Assembly: GCF_000270245.1 (NCBI RefSeq)
Contig: NC_015635.1
Coordinates: forward strand, 2,108,001 to 2,172,000
Length of the DNA: 64,000 bases
Origin: Microlunatus phosphovorus NM-1
GTDB lineage: Bacteria > Actinomycetota > Actinomycetes > Propionibacteriales > Propionibacteriaceae
Direction: 5' to 3'
Shown: positions 8,313 through 16,987 of the stretch, piece after piece
Layout of the letters: each line of letters starts with the position of its first letter
Numbering within the stretch: position 1 is the stretch's first letter
The notes under the pieces: generated by a model
The model's database searches: none
Told to the model about the DNA's origin: nothing
Seen by the model: the letters and a program-made list of their open reading frames with translations, nothing else
Made by a program: the position numbers and the translations under genes

Positions 8313-8373
8313 CGTAGTGCGCAGTGACTCTAGATGGTGCGAAGTGGGAATTACCCTGGTTGCGCACAAACGA
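8313..8373. repeat. Right half of palindromic interspersed repeat
   Basis: Contains TAGTGCGCAGTGA, then TGGTGCGAAGTGGG followed by AATTACCCTGGTTGCGCAC. The last block recurs almost unchanged at 21482-21515 (AATCACCCTGGCTGCGCAC), and the first blocks are the inverse of the left half at 6688. Confidence 0.65.
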
Positions 8374-8376
8374 CAT

Positions 8377-8419
8377 CGCGGAGTCATGGTTCTCGATGTT
8401 CGAGAACCATGACTCCGCG
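8377..8419. terminator. Perfect 20-bp hairpin downstream of MHS transporter gene
   Basis: Arms CGCGGAGTCATGGTTCTCGA and its exact complement enclose a 3-base loop (TGT). It lies 57 bases past the stop of the minus-strand transporter pseudogene and matches the position of a strong intrinsic terminator. Confidence 0.7.
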
Positions 8420-8475
8420 AGACGTGCAGCACCCTGCGATGGGCGAGGACAACTCCCTAGATCAGGGAGTGGATC

Positions 8476-9794
8476 TCACGCCGGGACCACGGTCGCAGCG
8501 GCGACGGCAGCCTTCTCGCGATCGCTCTGCTTCACCTCGTCGATCTCGTCCAGGGTGTACTTGCGGGTCTCCTTGGCGGTCAGCGCGGCGGTGGCCGAGA
8601 TCGCCATCAACGCGATCGTCAGCATGGCCGGACCGAACCAGCCCAACAGGTCGGGACCCGCCAGCGCGGTCGAGGCGACCGGGCCGACGGCGCCGGCGAT
8701 GGCGAAGCCGATCTGGGTGCCCACCGCGAGTCCGGAGACGCGCACCCGGCTCGGGAACATCTCAGCATAGAACGCCGGCCAGACGCCGTTGGCCGTCGAG
8801 TAGAAGAACCCGTTGCAGATGATGCCCAACAGGAAGATCAGCGTCCAGTTGCCCGTGGTGATCGACCACAGGTAGGGCACGGTCATGATTCCGGCTCCGA
8901 AGACCCCGATCAGGAACGTGGGCTTGCGACCGATCTTGTCCGCCGCGAGCCCCGCCAGGGGAGTCACGCCGAGCGCGAGCGCGCTCGCGATGACCGGGAC
9001 CAGCAGCATGGTCGGCTTGTCCAGCTTGTACCCGTTGGTGGCGAAGGCGACCGAGAAGCTGGCGAAGACATAGCTCGCACCGGCGATCAGCGCGCAGGCT
9101 GCGACCCGGATGATGGCGGGCCAGTGGAACTGGACGGCCTGCTTCAGCGGGGTGATGTTGACCTGGACCTCGGAGTTCTCGATGAACGACGGGGGCTCCT
9201 CCAGCTTGCGCCGGATCAGGTATGCAGCGATCACCACCACGAACGAGAGCCAGAACGGAACCCGCCACGCCCAGCCCAGCAGCACCTCCTCGGGGAGTGC
9301 CGCAAACGGGATGAAGACTGCGGTGGCGAGCAGAGTGCCGGCGGAGGCACCGCTGGTGGTGAAGCTCGTGGTGAAGCTCCGGTGCCGGTCGTTGGAGTGC
9401 TCGAGACTCATGGTGATCGCGCTGCCCTGCTCACCGGAGACACACAACCCCTGGAGGATGCGGATCACGACCAGCAGGATCGGGGCGATCACGCCGACGG
9501 TGTGGAACGTCGGCAGGCAGCCGATCAGGAAGGTGCAGCCACCGATGCCGAACAGCGTCAGCATCATCACGAACTTGCGGCCGAACTTGTCGGCCAGTGG
9601 CCCGAGGATGAGGGCGCCGAGGGGGCGCACCACGTAGCCCACGGCGAGGGTCGCCATGCTGAGCAGCACGCCGACGCCCTGGGGCAGTTCCGGTGGGAAG
9701 AACAGCTTGTTGAGCACCAGCGCCGATGCGGTGCCGTACACGGCGAAGTCGTAGTACTCCAGCGTCGTGCCGACCCAGGAAGCCACCGCTGCCC
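8476..9794 (-). pseudogene. MHS-family MFS transporter, body separated from its 5' end by ISAs1 element
   Basis: Encodes nearly all of a 12-helix metabolite:H+ symporter of the MHS group: SWVGTTLEYYDFAVYGTASALV (start of TM1 plus the family's EYYDF motif), PLADKFGRKFVMMLTL (MFS signature loop), LQGLCVSGEQG in TM4, and AGLAADKIGRKPTF in the second half. The reading frame opens with a GTG at 9786 that in the ancestral gene was an internal Val. The true start and first ~14 codons are on the other side of the insertion (11142-11188). Splicing out the IS and one 10-bp duplication restores an open frame beginning MTSTAMHKKTPARAAVASWV. A truncated product from the internal GTG has no ribosome site of its own, so the gene is probably inactive. 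Confidence 0.9.
9785..9794. repeat. Target site duplication, left copy
   Basis: ACCGCTGCCC directly abuts the left end of the ISAs1 element and is repeated exactly at 11142-11151. Confidence 0.95.
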
Positions 9795-11141
9795 CAGGGT
9801 CAATTCAAAGTTGATTCTGTTGTGACTGGTGTGACCTGGGCGTGATCGATCAGGTCGAGCAGTTGGCCGGTTTGGCGACCGAGGCTGCGGGTCGCGGCGG
9901 CGATGTTGGTGTGTTTCCCGCGGAGTCGGAGGAGTCCGATCGCAGTGTTGCGCAGGGTTGCCATCAGCTGGGGCAGGGTGCCGGTGCGCACGGTGGAGTG
10001 GTCCTCGTCGAAGGTGAGATCACGCACCCAATGCACCTTGTTCTCGATGCTCCAATGACCACGGACCAAGGTCGCGAGGTCGGCCGGGGCGATGTCTGAC
10101 CAGCCGAGACTGGTGACCACATAGACGATCTCCTGCGTGGTCTCGCCGGTGGCGGTCTCGGTCCGGTTCCGCACGATCCGGCCGGCGAGCCGGGCGTGCG
10201 GGAACCCGATCCCGGCCCGGACACCGGTCAGCTGCAGGGTACGGGACTCCCGTCGCCCATGCCCTTTCTCCACCACACGATGAGCGACCGGCACCTTGCT
10301 CCACGGGAGCCCGGCGAGCTGGTCGTACAAGGTGGGCTGGTTCCGTTTCACCACGAAGACGTACCGGCCGCCGTGCCGGTGCAGATAGTGGGCATGGCCA
10401 CGTTGCGTGTGGAGAGCATCGGCGGTGACGATGACGCCGTTGAGGTTGATCCGGTCCAACACCGCCGCGAACGCGGCGATCTCATGATCTTTCCCGCCGG
10501 CGTTGACCTGCCCCAACGGCACCCCGGTGGCATGGTCGACGATCGAGAACAGATGCACCCTCGACCCATCCACACCGCGGGCGCCGCGGCAGGTCTTGCC
10601 ATCCACCGCGACCGCCCGCCACCGCGACGAGACCGGTGTCAGCGTGGCCAGCCAGGCGTGCAGGACCGCGTCCACCACCTCCGGGTCGACCCGCAACAGC
10701 ACCCGGCGGATCGTCGACAGGCTCGGCGGCCGCCGGGTGATCCCCAACCGTGGCCAATGCCAGGTGGGCAGATCCGCTGCCCATCCGGCGATCGAAGCCA
10801 GACTCCGTGATCCGCCGACCACCGCGGCCAACGCGACCACCAGCACGGTGGCCAGCTCATACCGGCGGCCCCGCCGGCCCCGCGGATCGGTGATGATCGA
10901 CAACACCTCCCACACCTCGACCGGAACACCGTGACCGGGTTCGACCTGATGGGCGCGCAGCGCATCAGCGGCCGGGATGAGAGAAGATACGGGTGCGGGC
11001 ACGGCAGGACTCCGATCGATCGGCAGTGGACGTCAAGCACCCACCACGATCCCGGTATCCACCGTGCCCGCCCGGCTTATACCTCACCCATGGCGTGTCA
11101 ACCCGACACCACGCCGCAACCACGACTTTGAACAAGCCCTG
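9795..11141 (-). mobile_element. ISAs1-family insertion sequence
   Basis: 1347 bp with one transposase gene. Terminal inverted repeats begin CAGGG and share TTCAAAGT (left CAGGGTCAATTCAAAGT; right complemented CAGGGCTTGTTCAAAGT), and the element is flanked by a perfect 10-bp duplication ACCGCTGCCC. Both the CAGGG ends and the duplication length fit the family. The intact duplication shows a simple insertion event with no later rearrangement of the ends. Confidence 0.95.
9800..11002 (-). CDS. ISAs1-family transposase
   Basis: A 400-residue transposase. An N-terminal DUF-type segment ([25 protein letters not shown]) precedes the DDE-type core with [24 protein letters not shown] and [23 protein letters not shown], all hallmarks of this family. 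GTG start with GGAG upstream. It appears complete and could still be active. Confidence 0.95.
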   Translation of the reverse strand: MPAPVSSLIPAADALRAHQVEPGHGVPVEVWEVLSIITDPRGRRGRRYELATVLVVALAAVVGGSRSLASIAGWAADLPTWHWPRLGITRRPPSLSTIRRVLLRVDPEVVDAVLHAWLATLTPVSSRWRAVAVDGKTCRGARGVDGSRVHLFSIVDHATGVPLGQVNAGGKDHEIAAFAAVLDRINLNGVIVTADALHTQRGHAHYLHRHGGRYVFVVKRNQPTLYDQLAGLPWSKVPVAHRVVEKGHGRRESRTLQLTGVRAGIGFPHARLAGRIVRNRTETATGETTQEIVYVVTSLGWSDIAPADLATLVRGHWSIENKVHWVRDLTFDEDHSTVRTGTLPQLMATLRNTAIGLLRLRGKHTNIAAATRSLGRQTGQLLDLIDHAQVTPVTTESTLN

Positions 11142-11188
11142 ACCGCTGCCCGGGCCGGAGTCTTCTTGTGCATTGCAGTTGACGTCAT
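11142..11188 (-). pseudogene. 5' fragment of the MHS transporter gene
   Basis: The ATG at 11188 has GGAGG 5 bases upstream and encodes MTSTAMHKKTPAR before the frame is cut by the ISAs1 end. Joined to 8476-9794 after removing the element and one duplication copy, it gives a continuous transporter of normal length. The first 10 bases (11142-11151) are the right target duplication. Confidence 0.85.
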
Positions 11189-11599
11189 TTCGCCTCCATT
11201 GGCGGTCGGTAGGACCCGCGGTACGCCAGCGTCCGCGGTCTGCAGGGAGTCCGCGGGAATTGGCCGCGAAATCGTGCCTTGTTTTTCATGTGGTTGCCCT
11301 TAGTGTTCATGAGATGCCTGGTACGGTCGGCTTTTGGAATTGCGGACGCATTTCGACCGCGGGGCCTTTCGCGCGGAAGCATCGACCAACAGCCGCCCCA
11401 GCCGATCGGGGGTCGCCGGCGCATTCGCGGGCGATCTACTCGCTGCCATTCCCCCTTTCCGTGGTGATCGGGTTGGCAAGACCTTAAGGATTCAGGTCGT
11501 CGGGGTGGTAAGACGGATTTCGAGTGCCGTCATAAGGAGCCGGCATAGTCCGATTTCGTGTGTCCGGCCGGCACCGACCACCAGGACCAGTCGGGCAGG
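11189..11599. other. Intergenic region upstream of disrupted transporter
   Basis: About 410 bases without a credible gene. It should hold the transporter's own promoter. A GGTAAGACGGA string near 11507 recurs upstream of the biotin carboxylase/pxpA divergent region (near 16828), and TGACGTCAT occurs in both places; these short matches may reflect shared control but could be chance. Confidence 0.4.
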
Positions 11600-12274
11600 T
11601 CAGGCCAGGTCGGTGGTGAGGCCTTTGGCTTGCAGCACGGCAGTCAGGTTCGACACCTCCAGCGGGGTCTCGCCGGCCCGGTAACGCTCGATGTAGCCGG
11701 CTTCGGCTTCGTCGCGGGCCCGGCAGGCGTCCACGGCTGCGGCGGCGTCGGCCCGGCGTACGATCACCACCCCGTCGCAGTCGCCCTTGACGACGTCGCC
11801 GGGATAGATCAGCTGCCCGCCGAACACGAGGGGCTGGTTGATCGGCACCAGGGACTCCTTCACGGTGCCCTGGATGCAGATGAACTTGGAGAACACGGGA
11901 AAGCCGAGGTCACGGATCTCCCGGCTGTCCCGGATACCACCGTCGGTGACCAGGGCGGCGATCCCCCGGGCCACACAGGCGTTGGCCAGGACGTCGCCGA
12001 ACTGCCCGGCCGGCTGGTCGCCGGAGGAGACGACGAGGACGTCACCAGGCTGGGCGTAGCTGATCGCCACCTGCAACATGATGTTGTCCCGGGGATGACA
12101 GACGACGGTGAAGGCCGTGCCACAGAAGGACATGTCGCGGTCGATCGGCTTGATCGCGGAGTCCACTGCACCCTTGCGGCCCTGGGCCTCGTGAATGGTG
12201 GCGGCCGAGAACGCGGCCAGCTGCCGCACGATCTCGGGGTCGGTTCGGTCGATCTTGTTCGTGACATGGACCAT
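11600..12274 (-). CDS. RraA-fold aldolase, 4-carboxy-4-hydroxy-2-oxoadipate/HMG aldolase type
   Basis: A 224-residue class II aldolase of the RraA fold. The segment VTDGGIRDSREIRDLGFPVF with QGTVKESLVPINQPLVFGGQ and PGDVVKGDCDGVVIV matches the pyruvate-enolate-forming aldolases (CHA/HMG aldolases, which also decarboxylate oxaloacetate) rather than the RNase E inhibitor proper. The metal-ligating Asp follows DGGIRD. Such enzymes split 4-hydroxy-2-oxo dicarboxylates into pyruvate plus a keto acid. It is the last gene of the pxpA-led minus-strand run. Together with the aminotransferase it suggests that an amino acid released by PxpABC is transaminated and then cleaved (inference). ATG 12274 has AAGGA upstream. 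Confidence 0.82.
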   Translation of the reverse strand: MVHVTNKIDRTDPEIVRQLAAFSAATIHEAQGRKGAVDSAIKPIDRDMSFCGTAFTVVCHPRDNIMLQVAISYAQPGDVLVVSSGDQPAGQFGDVLANACVARGIAALVTDGGIRDSREIRDLGFPVFSKFICIQGTVKESLVPINQPLVFGGQLIYPGDVVKGDCDGVVIVRRADAAAAVDACRARDEAEAGYIERYRAGETPLEVSNLTAVLQAKGLTTDLA

Positions 12275-12337
12275 GGCTCGGTCCTTCTCCTTTGCGCTGG
12301 GGTTTGGGCGAATGCGGGGCGGTGGTCGGTGCGCTGG

Positions 12338-13541
12338 CTACCGGAGTGCAGCGACGGCGGCGGCGATCTGGGCGGCCGCGTCGGTCAGCACGGATTCCGA
12401 GGTGGCGTAGGAGCAGCGGAAGTACGGCGAGACCCCGTACGCGGAGCCTTGGATGGTGGCCACGGAGGCCTCCTCGAGCAGGTACAGGACGACGTCTTGA
12501 TCGCTGGTCAGCAGGCGGCCTTGTGGCGTGGTCCGGCCGAGCAGACCGGCGCAACGGACGAAGAGATAGAACGCGCCGGCGGGTAGCACCGGTTCGAGCC
12601 CGGCGATGTCGCTGAGCAGGTTGTGGAACAGGTCACGGCGCCGGCGATAGCTGGCTACCGACGTGGTGACGAAGCTCTGGTCGCCGGTCAGCGCGGCGAC
12701 GGCCGCGGCCTGGCTGATCGAGGAGGGGCAGGAAGAACTCTGGGACTGCAGCTTGTTGATGGCCGCGATCAGGCCCGGTTCGCCGACTCCCCAGCCCAGC
12801 CGCCAGCCGGTCATCGCGTACGCCTTCGAGACCCCGTTGATGCTCAGGATCCGGTCGGCCAGGTCGGGGGCGACGCCGAGCAGGGTCGGCATGGGCCGCT
12901 CGCCGAAGACGATCTCGTCGTAGATCTCGTCGGCAAGCACCAGGACCTGAGGATGACGTCGTAGCACCGCGGCGAGTTCGCTCAGCTGCTCGCGGGAGTA
13001 CACCGACCCGGAGGGATTGCCCGGGGCGTTCAGGATGACCCACTTGGTGGCGGGGGTGATCGCCTGTTCGAGCTGGGCGGCGGAGAGCAGGAACCCATCC
13101 TCCTCGGGACAGTCCACGATCACCGGGGTGCCGTCGTGGGCGAGGACCATGTCGGGATAGGACACCCAGTACGGAGCCGGGATGATGACCTCGTCCCCGG
13201 CCTCCACGCTCGCCATCAACGCCAGGAAGATGACCTGCTTCGCCCCGCCCCCGATGGTCAGGTTCCGCGCGCCGACGGACAAATCCGGTACGGGTGGCGA
13301 AACGGTGCAGGATGGCCTCGCGCAGCGGTGGGATGCCGTTGACGGCGGTGTACTTGGTCAGCCCGGCGTCCATCGCAGCCACCGCTGCGGCCTTGATGTG
13401 GTCCGGGGTGTCGAAGTCCGGCTCGCCGACCGTGAGGTCGAGGATCGTGCGGCCCTCGGCCTTGAGGTCGCGGACGCGCTGGGCTGCGGCGACGCTGGCG
13501 GATTCACGGATCCGTCGGACGCGGCCCGCTGGGTGGAACAC
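12338..13541 (-). pseudogene. Class I/II aminotransferase (aspartate type), frameshifted
   Basis: A PLP-dependent aminotransferase of ~400 residues. N-terminal part: VRRIRESASVAAAQRVRDLKAEG, LDLTVGEPDFDTPDHIKAAA. After a frameshift near 13285-13296 the rest continues: SVGARNLTIGGGAKQVIF, NAPGNPSGSVYSREQL, DEIYDEIVFGE, the PLP-lysine in NGVSKAYAMTGWRLGWG, and the C-terminal YFRCSYATSESVL. The span is 3n+1, consistent with one extra base in the ACCGGATT region. The likely start is GTG 13541 (GGAG 9 bases before). It is either a true pseudogene or a single-base sequence error; neighbouring genes in the same run are clearly damaged, which favours decay. Confidence 0.85.
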
Positions 13542-13587
13542 GATGATCAACTCCGGTACGTGGGTGGATGGGTGAGGTCGGGGATGC

Positions 13588-14343
13588 TCAGTCGGTGCGG
13601 CGGATGAACTCCAGGCCGCCGGGAACCTGGAAGGTCGGCAACACCTCGATCAGCCCGAGGTTGACGTGCCGGGGTGCCTCGATGGCGAACTCGATGGTGG
13701 CGGCGATGTCGTCCGCGGTGATCGACTCGTACCCCTGGTAGTAGGTCTCCCAGGCCTCCTGCATGGCCTCCGGGGTGCCGCCGAGATTGCGGCCGAAGAT
13801 CTCGGTCTCGACCCGGCCCGGGCAGATCTCGGTGACCCGGATGCGCTTGCCGATCGTGTCGTTGCGCAGCTGCCGGGAGATCTGGTGCACGGCCGCCTTG
13901 GTCGCGTGGTAGGCGGTGTGGCCGTAGAAGTTGTAGAGCCCGGCGATGGAGCTGATGTTGACCACGTGACCGAGGTCGCGCTCGACCATCCCCGGCAGCA
14001 GCAAACGGCACAGATGCAGGACGGCGCGCAGGTTCACGTCGATCATGGCGTCCACCGTGGCCTCGGAGGCGTCGAGGATGTTCCCCGTGGCCGAGACCCC
14101 GGCGTTGTTGACCAGGACGTCGATCTCGAGACCGGAGACCGCCGCCGTCAGAGCGGCGGTATCGGTCAGGTCGACGGCGAGCGGAACCATGCCGGTCCGG
14201 TCGGCCACCTCCTTGAGTCGGCCGGCGTCGCGGGCCAGACCGTAGACGGTCAGGCCGTGCTTGGTGAGCATCTGGGTGATCGCGGCACCCATGCCGGTGT
14301 TGGCGCCGGTGACGAGGGCGCTGCGGTAGTCAGTGAAGCTCAT
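13588..14343 (-). CDS. Short-chain dehydrogenase/reductase (SDR)
   Basis: A 251-residue classical SDR: cofactor motif TGANTGMGAAI near the start, NNAG in VLVNNAGVSATG, catalytic Ser in ISSIAGLYNF and Tyr/Lys in YHATKAAVHQ, then PGRVETEIFG. It resembles the YdfG/serine-dehydrogenase-like SDRs that oxidise beta-hydroxy acids. ATG 14343 has GGAG 8 bases upstream. It lies between pxpC and the aminotransferase in a tightly packed run, so it presumably oxidises or reduces an intermediate of the same pathway; the substrate is unknown. Confidence 0.88.
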   Translation of the reverse strand: MSFTDYRSALVTGANTGMGAAITQMLTKHGLTVYGLARDAGRLKEVADRTGMVPLAVDLTDTAALTAAVSGLEIDVLVNNAGVSATGNILDASEATVDAMIDVNLRAVLHLCRLLLPGMVERDLGHVVNISSIAGLYNFYGHTAYHATKAAVHQISRQLRNDTIGKRIRVTEICPGRVETEIFGRNLGGTPEAMQEAWETYYQGYESITADDIAATIEFAIEAPRHVNLGLIEVLPTFQVPGGLEFIRRTD

Positions 14344-15231
14344 GCGGTTCTCCAACGGTTCGGTGATCGGTGGGGCTCTGGAGCTGGGGGGCGGATAGCG
14401 GGGACCGCGTAGGGCTGTTGAGACTGGCGAGACTGGTGAAGGCGGTTCGTACGCGGGTGCCGACGTCGTGCAGATGGGCCTGCTGCCGGCGCAGGTCCGC
14501 GATGGCCGTCGCGGTGCTGACGGGCCGGAAACGTACGGTGTCACCGGGCCGGGCCTGTCCGAGCCGGGACAATCCGACGGTGGTGACGACGGCAAGGACC
14601 GGGTAGCCGGCGGTGACTCCGCGACCCCGGTGGAGGATGAGGATCTCGTCTCCGGCGGGCACTTCGACGGCACCGATCGGGACTCCGCGGGACAGTACCT
14701 CGGTGCGGGTCTGCCGATGCGGGATCGGCCCCTGGTCGGTGCGGCCGAGGCGTAGGCCGATGTGATTGCTGCTGGGGCCGACTCGCCGGCCGCGAAGACC
14801 GCGCCGAAGCCAAGCACCGTGTCGGGTGCGCAGCTGCCGAGCAGGTGCGGGGCGCGTACGCTGCCGTGGACACCGAGATAGACCCGCAGCCCGGCCCGGA
14901 TCCTGGTGATCGCCAGCTGGCTCCCCGCCGGCCACAGGATCGGTTCCCACTGCTGCTGGGGGCGGCCGTCGATGGTCACGTCCGCATCGGCGCCGGTGAC
15001 CGCGATCAGCAGGTCGGTGTCTGTCGTCGCGGCGAAGTCGTGCGCCACCAGCTCGATCAGCGGCGCCTCGGACGGGCTGGCGACGAGGGTGTTGGCCATC
15101 GCAGCCGAGTACTGATCGAGCGCGCCGCCGGTCATCTGTCCGATCCGCGAGCCCTCCTGGCGACCGAGATCCTGCAGGCAGCTCAGCCCGGGTCGGTCGA
15201 TCCTCAGGTGGGCAGCGATGGACTCAGCCAT
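14330..15231 (-). pseudogene. pxpC: 5-oxoprolinase subunit PxpC (KipA-like), internal deletion and frameshift
   Basis: The first ~155 codons match the PxpC/AHS2 N half (GLSCLQDLGRQEGSRIGQMTGGALDQ, AVTGADADVTIDG, VYLGVHGSV, PDTVLGFGAVFAAGES). The C half continues only in a different frame (SSNHIGLRLGRTDQGP, LSRGVPIGAVEVPAGDEILI, TAGYPVLAVVTTVGLSRLGQ). Against E. coli PxpC, recalled from memory, about 45 residues between these halves (the LPGP-containing segment) are absent, and the span is 3n+2. The junction is near 14770-14790. One carboxyltransferase-like half of the oxoprolinase is therefore lost. The start overlaps the pxpB stop by 8 bases as in intact operons. Confidence 0.85.
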
Positions 15232-15919
15232 CTAGGGCACCGGCATAGCTGGACCACTCATCGGCCGAGATCGAGAAGAACCGGAAGGTGTCTCCGGGGG
15301 CGTACGGGACGAGCGGCGTACGGTCCAGGTCGATCAGCTGCCGCGGCGTCCGGCCGATCACGCACCAGCCGCCCGGTGCGGGCCGCGCCGAGACCACGGC
15401 CTGACGACCGGCCACGGACACCGCCCCGGCCAGGACATGTGGTCGTGGGCTGGTGAGGCGAGGGACCGGTTGGGGAAACGCCGGACCGTCGAGCATCGGT
15501 GCGCCGGCCGGGGAGCCGTAGCACCGCATGGTCAGCGGCCCTGCGGTGTGCAGCGCCACGACCTCCGCGGCGGAGAGGCCCTGCTGCTCGGCGACGTGTT
15601 GCAGATCGGGACCATATTCGCCGCCGTAGACGACGGGCACGTCGAACTGCCGTGGTGGGCGACCTGAGGTCTCGTCGATGCGCTCTCCCAAGGCGATGTC
15701 GATCAGCGAGCGGACGATGTCGTGGTCCGTGCGACTCGCGTCGAACTCCACCAGGACGGCGTCGTACGTGGCGATGGTCCCGCGCAGCTGCTGCCGGTCA
15801 CGATGGGTATCCAGCCAAGTGCTGAGCCGGTGCGCCGACCGCCAGGCGTGGTTGCGGTCGTCGGTCTGGAAGGTGACCCGGACCGCCGCGTCCCCGCAGT
15901 CGCTGACCAGGACGCTCAT
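15224..15919 (-). CDS. pxpB: 5-oxoprolinase subunit PxpB (KipI/AHS1 family)
   Basis: A 231-residue subunit of the ATP-dependent 5-oxoprolinase. Family features: SDCGDAAVRVTF at the N terminus, VPVVYGGEYGPDLQHVAE, and a C-terminal GGWCVIGRTPRQLIDLDRTPLVPYAPGDTFRFFSI motif. It acts with PxpA and PxpC to open the lactam ring of 5-oxoproline to glutamate. It overlaps pxpA by ATGA upstream and pxpC by 8 bases downstream. It is intact, but its partner PxpC is broken. PxpB/PxpC are homologous to the carboxyltransferase part of urea carboxylase, which gives the nearby biotin carboxylase extra interest. Confidence 0.92.
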   Translation of the reverse strand: MSVLVSDCGDAAVRVTFQTDDRNHAWRSAHRLSTWLDTHRDRQQLRGTIATYDAVLVEFDASRTDHDIVRSLIDIALGERIDETSGRPPRQFDVPVVYGGEYGPDLQHVAEQQGLSAAEVVALHTAGPLTMRCYGSPAGAPMLDGPAFPQPVPRLTSPRPHVLAGAVSVAGRQAVVSARPAPGGWCVIGRTPRQLIDLDRTPLVPYAPGDTFRFFSISADEWSSYAGALDG

Positions 15920-16737
15920 CTCAGAGCCGGATCGCGCCGCTCGGCGTCGCGATTCTCGGCGGCGTAGCGCTCGGCGAGGACCTCGGACAGCGGCGCGATG
16001 GTGACACCGGCCGCTTCCAGCGCGGCACGGACGGCGCGCGCGTTCTCCACGGCCTCCGGGTTGTCGCCATGCAGCAGCACCGTGTCTGCCCGCACTTCCA
16101 CGCGGGTCCCGTCAACGGCGTACAGATAGCCCTCGGTGACTATCTGCACGGTTCGGGCGGCGATGGTCTCGACATCGTGGATCACGGCGCCGGGCTGACT
16201 GCGTGGCACCAGGGTGCCGTCGGCCTGATAGGCGCGGTCGGCGATGCCGACGATCCCGACCCGGACCCCACGCCGGTTGGCCTCGTCGGCGAGACAGCCG
16301 TCCTGGGCCAGGATGACCAGACTGGGATCGACGGCGAGCACGGCGTCGACGACGGCGGCGGCATAGTCGGGTCGAGTGGCGACAAGGTTGCCGAGCCGGC
16401 CATGTGGCGCGAGGTGGGTCAGCGAGGTGCCGTGCGCCTTCGCGAAGGCGGCCAGCGCGCCCATCTGGTAGATGACGTCGGTGCGGACCTCATCCGCGGT
16501 GAGATCCATCTGGCGTCGGCCGAAGCCGACCAGATCGGGGAAGCTGGGGTGGGCGCCGACCGATACGCCGCGGGCCACGCAGCGAGCGACCGTCTGGTCC
16601 ATGGTGCGCGGGTCGCCGGCATGGAAACCGCAGGCGACATTGGCCGAGGTCAACAGTTCCAAGACGGCCTCGTCCTCACCCATGGACCAGGCGCCGAAGC
16701 TCTCGCCGAGGTCGGCGACAAGATCGATCTTCGTCAT
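15916..16737 (-). CDS. pxpA: 5-oxoprolinase subunit PxpA (LamB/YcsF family)
   Basis: A 273-residue TIM-barrel subunit. Diagnostic motifs are IDLVADLGESFGAW, SANVACGFHAGDP, VGAHPSFPDLVGFGRRQM, LAPHGRLGNL and VLLHGDNPEAV. First gene of the minus-strand operon. ATG 16737 has an AAAGGTG site upstream and homologues begin M-x-IDLNADLGE; longer in-frame extensions are non-coding. In this protein the usual NADLGE is VADLGE and the usual VKPHGALYN is LAPHGRLGN, so the key Lys before Pro-His and the Tyr after Gly-Ala-Leu differ from canonical PxpA. That hints at an altered substrate. Confidence 0.9.
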   Translation of the reverse strand: MTKIDLVADLGESFGAWSMGEDEAVLELLTSANVACGFHAGDPRTMDQTVARCVARGVSVGAHPSFPDLVGFGRRQMDLTADEVRTDVIYQMGALAAFAKAHGTSLTHLAPHGRLGNLVATRPDYAAAVVDAVLAVDPSLVILAQDGCLADEANRRGVRVGIVGIADRAYQADGTLVPRSQPGAVIHDVETIAARTVQIVTEGYLYAVDGTRVEVRADTVLLHGDNPEAVENARAVRAALEAAGVTIAPLSEVLAERYAAENRDAERRDPALR

Positions 16738-16839
16738 CGCACATGCACCTTTCAGCCGCCCGGGAGATATGACATGGGAATAGCCGGACGCGCCGGAACG
16801 TACGCTATGAGGAATCGCCGACAGTGGGTAAGACGGAAT

Positions 16840-16858
16840 ATCTGTGACGTCATCAGAT
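16840..16858. promoter_or_regulatory. Palindrome in pxpA / biotin carboxylase divergent region
   Basis: ATCTGTGACGTCATCAGAT, near-perfectly symmetric around GACGTC, lies between the divergent starts at 16737 and 16988. It is a candidate operator for both operons. The locus-encoded LysR is one possible ligand, although the symmetry looks more like a GntR-type site. Confidence 0.45.
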
Positions 16859-16987
16859 TTTGCTATGGCTGTTTGACCAGGTGTGATGCGTGCAATGCCG
16901 GTACGGTGGTCTGCGCCGGGACGGGTTTTCGCGCAAGAGCGCGGCAAGAGATCAGGCCGGATAAACAACAAACGTAGCTGAGCAGGG

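Noticed and set aside
8377-8419. Part of the IS3 element or the interspersed repeat
   Set aside because: It lies outside the IS inverted repeat and has no counterpart at the 21.4-kb copy of the repeat, so it is better read as the transporter gene's terminator.
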